Source: an uncultured Muribaculaceae bacterium
Lineage (GTDB): Bacteria; Bacteroidota; Bacteroidia; Bacteroidales; Muribaculaceae
Assembly: GCA_934590135.1 (NCBI GenBank)
Contig: CAKTOT010000066.1
Span: forward strand, 1 to 12,441
Direction: 5' to 3'
Length of the DNA stretch: 12,441 bases
Part shown: positions 1 to 5,564 of the stretch, in pieces
How positions within the stretch are numbered: position 1 is the stretch's first letter
Layout: each line of letters begins with the position of its first letter
Position numbers and translations under genes: made by a program
The notes under the pieces: model-generated
What the model was told of the DNA's origin: nothing
What the model saw: the letters and a program-made list of their open reading frames with translations, nothing else
The model's database searches: none

Positions 1-3000
1 ATCGACAACTTTAACGTGAGGATCGTTAAGCATTTTATTATTCCACTCTTTGGGAGTTTTGCCTGCGTTAAAGAGGAATCTTGCAGGATGAATGAAAGAC
101 GCTCTCTCACCGAGTTGGTGGCTTATATCAATAAATAGATGATACACAGGATCTGCGCCATTGCCTTTCCCTTCATTTTGAATTTGGTACGGGGGATTAC
201 CGACTATTGCGTTGATTTTCACGTTTTGTCCTACTAAGTCATGGACCTTTTTGATGAATAGGTCCGGTTGGTTTTTGATTTTGTTGATAAGGTCATCCGG
301 CGTGTATGTATTGACGCGGATGGGGTGGAAGCCGACGAGGGTGCGGCGCGTGATGCTGCGTGCCATCTTGGTCTTGCAGACGACGAAGACATTCTCGCTG
401 ACGGCTTTGGCCCATACTGCCCATTCGTCCTCGATTGATTCGGGCGAGGTGAGCAGCTCGCGCAGGCGTGCGCGATATATCGAGTAAGCTACATATAGCG
501 GGTATAGACCTGTCTTTGAATTGATTTCCAGGATGTGCGTCTGCGGGTTGAAGACCTCAGCCGTAACCTTACCCCGATCCACGAAGCGCGGCTCCGATAG
601 GGGAGTCTTGAAATCCTCGTCATAGAAGGCATATCCGCCCAAGGTGTCCGACATGTGCATATTGACCACGCGCCACGGCGTCAGAACGGTTTCCTTGTCC
701 GGGTTGCGGAACGTTGCGAATATCTGCGTGATACGCTCGATGCGCTGCTCTATGGACAGTCGGTCGGCGTTGCGTGCCATCTCGCGTATGCGCTTGGCTG
801 CTGCCGCAAATATGTCCGGGTCATAGTACTTGCGAAAGGTGTTGAACTGCTGCTTGGACACGCCGCGCGGCATAAACTCCTCCCACGATTGCGGGTCAAT
901 CTTCGAGGCGAAATTCTCAATGGTGATTTCCTCATCGTCCTCGATGTCCGCGCCGTATATCATCAGCGGCATACGTATCGAGATGCCGCGCAGGATTGAT
1001 ATGGCATTCTCGCGGTTCTTCCGGCGCTTCTTCAGCTCCTCGATGCGCCGCCTTTGCTCCTCCGACATCTCGTCCTTGCCCTTCTTGGAGCGGTTGCGCT
1101 TCTCCAGGTCTTCCAATTCGTCGTATTCCTCGTTGGTGAGGCCTTGGTTGTTGATATCCACCGACTTGGTACGCGGCATGGCCTTGGTGGAACCTATGAT
1201 TCCTTTGAGTTCCTTGAACTCTTCGAGCTCAACCTTTCCCAACTTCAGCAGCTCGTCGTTGTACAGGTATCCGTCCTCGAATCCGTTGGCGACCACGCGT
1301 TCGATATACACCTTCTTGAGCTGGCGCAGCATCGTGTCCACATCGAACTTGCGCATCCGTGACCCCTCCATACCGATGACCGGGCAGAAATTCAGGAACT
1401 CGGCCATGGCCGTGCGGTCGTCCGAGGATGTCTTGCCCGCTTTGGTCGAAATCTTAGCCGTCTCGGCCAGCACCTTGAGCGTGCGGTCGGGCGCGAAGTC
1501 AAAGACATAGCAATTCTCCTTGACACGTCCGTTGATAGTCGCCGGGGACTGCACTCGGAAGATTGTCTGCATATATCCGGCCGCCGCTGTATTCAGCGAT
1601 CCCGACAGCATAAGCACGGCAGTCCATTCGCGGACGGTGACGCCGGTGGTCAGGCGTCCGCACGACAAGGTGATGGTGCGCGTCTCGTCCGGGTCGTCGC
1701 CGATTTTGGAGCGCAGCAGAGCCAGCGCCTCCGCGTTTTCCTCCTCCGTCGGGTCGCCCTCGCCGGCAACGTTCACCACTTGGAAATGCTGGAAGACGGG
1801 ATGACGTTCCAACATTCGCTGCAAGGCAAGTGCCGACTTTACGCCCGGAACCATCCACAGCGTATGGCGGAAATTGTTGCGATACTCGTCCGTGGCGAAA
1901 GGGTAGGCACTGTTCGTGTCTTTGCGGCACAGCAGGTCCAAGAATGCAGCCACGTCCTTGTGGTGTACAAATTCGCCCGAATCGTTGACGCGGAAAAATT
2001 CGCGGAAATTGAAGGCTACATCCTCGTCTATATACTCCTTGAGCAGACGTCCGAGGTCGTAAGTGTATATGTTCATAGTAGGCAACTCCGCGTATGGATT
2101 CGGGTCGCCGAAATGCTCCAGGTCCCATTCGGCCTTGGCCTTTTGTTCCATAACGTAGTCCCAGGTGTAGACCTCGTTCTCCTTGTATTCGTCAAAGAGG
2201 TTGAACGGCGTGCCCGACAGCGACAGCACCTTTGTGTCGTCCTTGACTAACTCGTGTATTACGCTCTGTCCCAGCTCGGTTTGCGTACCCTCGTGAGCTT
2301 CGTCCACTATTAGCAAATCCCAAGACGTGGAAAATATCTCGTTATTCTTGTCAAACTTGCCGCCGACTTGCTCCGAGCCGCGCAGGTCCTGCATTGAGGC
2401 AAAGTACACGTAATGCAATGCCTCGCTTCGAGCACGTGCCTTGAGCGAGGCAAAAGACTCCCCTTTGTCGCGCGAGCCGTAGGCGTAATCCTTGCGGTCA
2501 TAGAAAATCTTATTGAAATCCTCGTACCATCCATCGTCCACCACCGGGCGGTGGGTGAGTATGAGTGTGCGGCTAAGTCCCATATCCTTGACCACTTGTA
2601 ACGCCGACAATGTCTTGCCAAAGCGCATCTTGGCATTCCACAGCATTTGATTGCTTCGGCGAAATTGCTTCTCGGTCTTTTCGATGGCATCCTTCTGTTC
2701 GGGTCGGAAGATGATGGGATTTTGTCCCTCTGTCTTTTCTGAGGACGAAAGTGATTTTCGCCCTTCTTTGACCGCCTTGATGGCGTTCTTCACTGTCTCA
2801 AGGTCGGTCTCGAACCACTCGCTGCCCCATCCGGCATTAGTCCGCCGCCGTATACCGCTGCGCAGCAGTACTTCGTGTACTGCCTTGTCGTTGAAAGACT
2901 TGACCGTGCCTCCGCCGAAGTATAATGTCACTTCGGTATACAATAACTCATAGCTGATTCCGGCTGTACGAGTGTATTGGTCGATACGCTTCTTGGCCGC

Positions 3001-3153
3001 CTGATTTAAGGCGTGCGAGCGTGGGGCAAATCCGCCGAAATCGCTGCCGTCGGGCAGTGTGGCTTCGCCGATTTTCAGGCATCCGGCATGGTCTTTATCG
3101 TTGATACGGAAGACGTAAATTAGTTTGGGCTTGAGTGTCGAATCGAAGAGCAT
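1..3153 (-). CDS. Single-chain restriction-modification enzyme: GIY-YIG-like nuclease, DEAH helicase and Eco57I-type N6-adenine methylase (C-terminus cut by window)
   Basis: The frame from the ATG at 3153 stays open for 1051 codons to base 1, so the C-terminus, including most of the methylase and any target recognition domain, lies outside. Seen in order: residues about 10-125 carry a GIY-YIG/T5orf172-like pattern (LIYVF at 11-15, LKIGEA at 26-31, R56, H93/E94, SEWFE at 111-115); FRPEQ at 149-153; a Walker A-like FGKT at 178-181; DEAH at 284-287; SGTP at 313-316; motif VI QTIFR at 529-533; a highly charged helical linker near 680-715; an AdoMet motif I-like ILEINSKTG at 874-882; and the adenine-methylase motif IV NPPY at 986-989. 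Inference: the enzyme modifies adenine and cleaves unmodified DNA after ATP-driven movement. The start is 11 bp after the stop of the subunit M gene, so the two are probably co-transcribed. The domain calls are firm; specificity and activity are unknown. Confidence 0.9.
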   Translation of the reverse strand, partial: MLFDSTLKPKLIYVFRINDKDHAGCLKIGEATLPDGSDFGGFAPRSHALNQAAKKRIDQYTRTAGISYELLYTEVTLYFGGGTVKSFNDKAVHEVLLRSGIRRRTNAGWGSEWFETDLETVKNAIKAVKEGRKSLSSSEKTEGQNPIIFRPEQKDAIEKTEKQFRRSNQMLWNAKMRFGKTLSALQVVKDMGLSRTLILTHRPVVDDGWYEDFNKIFYDRKDYAYGSRDKGESFASLKARARSEALHYVYFASMQDLRGSEQVGGKFDKNNEIFSTSWDLLIVDEAHEGTQTELGQSVIHELVKDDTKVLSLSGTPFNLFDEYKENEVYTWDYVMEQKAKAEWDLEHFGDPNPYAELPTMNIYTYDLGRLLKEYIDEDVAFNFREFFRVNDSGEFVHHKDVAAFLDLLCRKDTNSAYPFATDEYRNNFRHTLWMVPGVKSALALQRMLERHPVFQHFQVVNVAGEGDPTEEENAEALALLRSKIGDDPDETRTITLSCGRLTTGVTVREWTAVLMLSGSLNTAAAGYMQTIFRVQSPATINGRVKENCYVFDFAPDRTLKVLAETAKISTKAGKTSSDDRTAMAEFLNFCPVIGMEGSRMRKFDVDTMLRQLKKVYIERVVANGFEDGYLYNDELLKLGKVELEEFKELKGIIGSTKAMPRTKSVDINNQGLTNEEYDELEDLEKRNRSKKGKDEMSEEQRRRIEELKKRRKNRENAISILRGISIRMPLMIYGADIEDDEEITIENFASKIDPQSWEEFMPRGVSKQQFNTFRKYYDPDIFAAAAKRIREMARNADRLSIEQRIERITQIFATFRNPDKETVLTPWRVVNMHMSDTLGGYAFYDEDFKTPLSEPRFVDRGKVTAEVFNPQTHILEINSKTGLYPLYVAYSIYRARLRELLTSPESIEDEWAVWAKAVSENVFVVCKTKMARSITRRTLVGFHPIRVNTYTPDDLINKIKNQPDLFIKKVHDLVGQNVKINAIVGNPPYQIQNEGKGNGADPVYHLFIDISHQLGERASFIHPARFLFNAGKTPKEWNNKMLNDPHVKVVD

Positions 3154-3164
3154 GGTATATGGGG

Positions 3165-4163
3165 CTATTTAGGGATTGAGTTCACAAAAGGCTCGACTTG
3201 GCGGTCGCGCGGTTTCTTGCGCCAGTCGCGTATCAGGCAGTATATTCCGTTGTGCCGATGAATGTCGCCCGTACGACATCCTTCGCACGGGTGTTGGACA
3301 ACCTCGTCGCCGAAAAGGCTGTGCTCGACCGTAGGTTGTCCGCAGGTGTCTGGGATTACGCACTTGAGACCGTCCATCTGCCAGACGTTCCATGAAACGA
3401 TATATGCGATTTGCAGCAAAGACCGCTTCAAAGGATCCTTGCCGAATTTGTCGCGATAATAATCGATAAAGGAATACAACAGCGACTCGCGAGCGAGGAC
3501 GACGTTATCGCCCTGCCAGTCGTAGCCGTAGACGCTTTGGAAGGCTATGGCGGCGGCTTTGAGCCATTCGCCCGAAGTCTCCGTATTCTCGCCGATGACC
3601 CGCAGTTTGCGGTCAAGGATGCCTATGCGTCGACCGATAGGTATGGATCGACCCGATACGGCATCATAGCGACTTGCAAGGTATGGCGCCTCGCCACATG
3701 TGATTTCGAGGCGAACGTCACGCACATAGTCCATCCATGTTTTACCCGCCGGGAACGCCACCTTATCGTGGTTAACAGTCCATGTGCGGTCGTCATTTTC
3801 GTTGTTGAACACGCCGTTGCGGCCAAACCAGGCTCCGTCCACAAGATTGATCTGTGCATTGCATATCCACGCCGGGGTGAAGACTTCCGCCTTGTCGCGT
3901 GAGCGGCTTTGCTGACATTCGCGGGTCTTGAGCACACGCGGCTGTATGACGCGTCCGTGGACGCCGACAACCAGTTCGGGACGAATCTCGTCATGGTAAC
4001 CATAGCCCGCGCCTAAGTCGGCGTAATCGTCTGTAGCCCAGATGATATTGCGCTGCTCGCCCTCAGGCATACCGCGACTGACCGTATGATCCTTGAGCAA
4101 TAGCGCAAGGACCTGCGGGTCGAGGTCATTCTCAAGTATGTCTATAAGTGACGACGATGGCAT
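3165..4163 (-). CDS. Restriction endonuclease subunit M-type protein, partner of the downstream RM enzyme
   Basis: A 332-residue protein matching, from memory, a family usually labelled 'restriction endonuclease subunit M' in Bacteroidales. The start chosen is the ATG at 4163 (MPSSSLIDILEND), because homologues begin close to the LLDILENDLDPQVL motif; the frame stays open to 4397 but that part runs through the structured RNA and looks non-coding. AEVFTPAWIC (92-101) resembles the N-terminal AdoMet-binding segment of N6-adenine methylases, and RLEITCGEAPYLASRYD (151-167) resembles their motif I. No NPPY/NPPF catalytic motif is present; SWNVWQMDGLK (257-267) is a notable conserved-looking stretch. 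C274, C293 and C296 near the C-terminus could bind metal. Inference: a methylase-like accessory or specificity subunit acting with the large enzyme. Catalytic competence on its own is doubtful. Confidence 0.85.
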   Translation of the reverse strand: MPSSSLIDILENDLDPQVLALLLKDHTVSRGMPEGEQRNIIWATDDYADLGAGYGYHDEIRPELVVGVHGRVIQPRVLKTRECQQSRSRDKAEVFTPAWICNAQINLVDGAWFGRNGVFNNENDDRTWTVNHDKVAFPAGKTWMDYVRDVRLEITCGEAPYLASRYDAVSGRSIPIGRRIGILDRKLRVIGENTETSGEWLKAAAIAFQSVYGYDWQGDNVVLARESLLYSFIDYYRDKFGKDPLKRSLLQIAYIVSWNVWQMDGLKCVIPDTCGQPTVEHSLFGDEVVQHPCEGCRTGDIHRHNGIYCLIRDWRKKPRDRQVEPFVNSIPK

Positions 4164-4225
4164 GCGGTGTCTGCGGTGTGTGCCGTAGGCTCCGTATGGC
4201 AGCGAGTGGTTTGTGCATGGGGGGG

Positions 4226-4262
4226 TAAAAAAAGCGGGAGCCGGGTCGTTGCTCGCTCCGCT
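4226..4262 (-). terminator. Intrinsic terminator at the 3' end of the structured RNA
   Basis: On the minus strand AGCGGAGC (4262-4255) pairs with GCTCCCGCT (4241-4233), with one bulged base, and is followed directly by seven T (4233-4227). It lies only 63 bp before the subunit M start, so it ends the RNA and would also limit transcription into the RM genes. An alternative register of the GC-rich arms is possible. Confidence 0.65.
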
Positions 4263-4484
4263 ACCTGTGGCCGTCGAACTTGCCAGTACACCAAGAGCAA
4301 ACAACGCCGACTCCACGCTGTATATATGTACGTAACCCAAGACCTGCCCCGGGAGTTTTTGATGTCTCCCGGAGCGTGTCTTGGTTGGTAAATACATACC
4401 GTGGCGCCTATCGTTGCTATGTTCTGTGGTGTATTTTGGAGTGTTCGACGTTCCAGGCAGCCAAGAACAAGCGTAGATATACGC
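4226..4484 (-). ncRNA. ssrS: Rod-shaped structured RNA, probable 6S RNA
   Basis: Seven helices nest in strict order on the minus strand, with only internal loops between them. From outside in they are: 4455-4462 with 4260-4267; 4443-4450 with 4272-4279; 4427-4433 with 4287-4293; 4412-4416 with 4302-4306; 4400-4404 with 4313-4317; 4393-4398 with 4325-4330; and a 19-bp apical stem 4366-4384 with 4337-4355 (two mismatches, one G-U) closing a 10-base loop. The paired core is 203 nt. The region around 4417-4442 / 4280-4301 gives a bubble in the middle of the rod. A terminator follows at 4226-4262. A single long hairpin of about 200 nt with a central bubble is the known form of 6S RNA, which mimics an open promoter and binds sigma-70-type RNA polymerase. 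The 5' end is uncertain: a small hairpin (4471-4475 with 4480-4484) may be at the start, or transcription may begin near 4563 and be trimmed. The structure is firm; the 6S identity rests on shape and size. Confidence 0.6.
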
Positions 4485-4569
4485 TTTTTATCAAAAATGT
4501 AAGGTCTAAGGCACAAGCACTTGTACGGGACGGCTCTGCGTCACCTTACGCGCGTGCCAAGACTTATTG

Positions 4570-4601
4570 CAAAGTTAGGTAAGATTTTTCGGACACGCAA
4601 A
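4570..4601 (-). promoter_or_regulatory. Bacteroidetes-type promoter reading toward the structured RNA and RM genes
   Basis: On the minus strand TTTG (4601-4598) is followed by a 20-bp spacer and TAACTTTG (4577-4570), an exact match to the Bacteroidetes -7 element TAnnTTTG. Transcription would start near 4563. Inverted arms TTTTCGG (4586-4592) and CCGAAAA (4620-4626) span the -33 element and could be an operator. Confidence 0.6.
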
Positions 4602-4649
4602 AATACTTTTTCGAGGTGCCCGAAAAGTTCGATGAATTAAGGCAATAGT

Positions 4650-4667
4650 GGCTTCGGGTATGAAGCC
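4650..4667. other. Small hairpin in the intergenic region
   Basis: GGCTTC (4650-4655) and GAAGCC (4662-4667) form a perfect 6-bp stem with a 6-base loop, between the zinc-ribbon gene and the promoter at 4570-4601. No T run follows on either strand, so terminator function is not supported. A C7 run (4690-4696) lies close by. Confidence 0.3.
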
Positions 4668-4707
4668 CTTAGAGACATTAAAGATATTACCCCCCCTTAT
4701 TACCTTA

Positions 4708-4737
4708 ACGCCCTTCGGTCAACCCTTGGCAGGGCGT
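4708..4737 (-). other. Hairpin after the zinc-ribbon gene, possible transcript end
   Basis: ACGCCCT (minus strand 4737-4731) pairs with AGGGCGT (4714-4708) in a perfect 7-bp stem around a 16-base loop, starting 14 bp after the stop of the 239-residue gene. The position suits a transcript end, but the bases after it are TAAGGTAATAAGG rather than a T run, so it is a weak terminator candidate or an mRNA-stabilising stem. Confidence 0.35.
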
Positions 4738-4750
4738 AAATGCGCTGCTG

Positions 4751-5470
4751 TCAGCGGGCAAGGAGGGCGGCAAGGGCTTCTATGCGCTCGGCGAAGGCGG
4801 CGATGAGGGCCTCGTGGCGTTGGCGCAACCCGTAGATGTTGAGGCCGCAGCCGGGTTGGGTGCAGTATTCTTGGCCGGCATCGTTGATGTGTCCTTGCGG
4901 ACACTCGTACTTGGTGCCGCCGCCGAAGATTGCGCGGCTGTCGGTGATGCGTCCCAGCGGCTCCGGGTCGGTGATGTCGCGATATAATTCGCGCATCGAT
5001 TCGAGGGTGTCGTCTGTGTACTCCGGCTGGTATGCGTCCAGACATTCGACAACGAATGTCAACGGGTAGTATCCTTGCGGAAATGGAGGCGACAGGGGCT
5101 CGGTGGAGTGCAGCACATCGCGCAGCATATCGGCGTCAAATAGGCGTGCCTTGTATATTACGGCAAGGGTGCCTTGGGGACAAGAAGATATGTCGCCGTA
5201 GACAACGCCTAAGGCGTAGTCGCGCGGCACGGCTGCAATATATTGCGGAAACCATTGGAGCGCGCTGCAGTGTATGTCCGTACGCTCGTCTTCGGGCAGA
5301 CTCCAAGATACCAGATACTTGCGGTAGAGGCTCGAGCCTATGCCGGTCATGGCGCGCCCGGTGATGTATTCCCACTCCTGTTCGGAGGGGAATACTTCGG
5401 GTTCGACAAGGCGTCGGCTGTACCGCATTTTCAGGCACTGGGCCCGCAGGTCTTCGGCGTCTATGGTCAT
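4751..5470 (-). CDS. Hypothetical protein with C-terminal zinc-ribbon-like motif
   Basis: 239 residues from the ATG at 5470; I do not recognise the family. No signal peptide or membrane segment is visible, so it is probably cytoplasmic. Residues 1-180 are a mixed, acidic globular region rich in Tyr and Trp (for example LQWFPQY at 71-77). Residues 188-210 hold C190, H194, C203 and C208 in a YECPQGH...YCTQPGCG pattern like a zinc ribbon, followed by an Ala/Leu-rich helix (214-239) that could be a short coiled coil. The gene lies 94 bp after malQ on the same strand and may be read with it or from its own start. A 5-bp tandem repeat fills most of that gap. The next feature downstream is the structured RNA. 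A nucleic-acid or protein-contact role would be a guess from the ribbon alone. Confidence 0.75.
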   Translation of the reverse strand: MTIDAEDLRAQCLKMRYSRRLVEPEVFPSEQEWEYITGRAMTGIGSSLYRKYLVSWSLPEDERTDIHCSALQWFPQYIAAVPRDYALGVVYGDISSCPQGTLAVIYKARLFDADMLRDVLHSTEPLSPPFPQGYYPLTFVVECLDAYQPEYTDDTLESMRELYRDITDPEPLGRITDSRAIFGGGTKYECPQGHINDAGQEYCTQPGCGLNIYGLRQRHEALIAAFAERIEALAALLAR

Positions 5471-5485
5471 GGCGTGATGTTCTTG

Positions 5486-5540
5486 TTATGCTGTGCTGTG
5501 TTGTGTTGTGTTATGTTATGTTGTGTTGTGTTGTGCAGTG
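5486..5540. repeat. Degenerate 5-bp tandem repeat (TTGTG/TTATG/CTGTG, about 10-11 units)
   Basis: Consecutive pentamers run in register: TTATG, CTGTG, CTGTG, TTGTG, TTGTG, TTATG, TTATG, TTGTG, TTGTG, TTGTG and a last CAGTG. On the coding (minus) strand this is almost only C and A (CACAA/CATAA). It ends 15 bp before the ATG of the 239-residue gene, so it would form its unstructured 5' leader or sit in its promoter. Copy number could change by slippage; the substitutions between units make that less easy. Confidence 0.75.
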
Positions 5541-5564
5541 CGTAAAGGAGTGCCTATACCGGTG

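Noticed and set aside
4164..4397. Longer start for the subunit M gene at the ATG at 4397
   Set aside because: The extra 78 codons run through the structured RNA and terminator, give low-complexity non-domain sequence, and homologues begin near the LIDILEND motif.
4492..4502. Alternative -7 element TACATTTTTG for the structured RNA
   Set aside because: It has no TTTG or TTG about 20 bp upstream, whereas 4570-4601 fits both elements; kept only as a possibility for the mature 5' end.
4501..4560. tRNA-like hairpins upstream of the structured RNA
   Set aside because: Short complementary arms such as ACAAG/CTTGT occur, but no cloverleaf, T-loop GTTCRA motif or acceptor stem can be formed.
5486..5540. 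CRISPR-like repeat array
   Set aside because: The period is 5 bp with no spacers; it is a simple tandem repeat.
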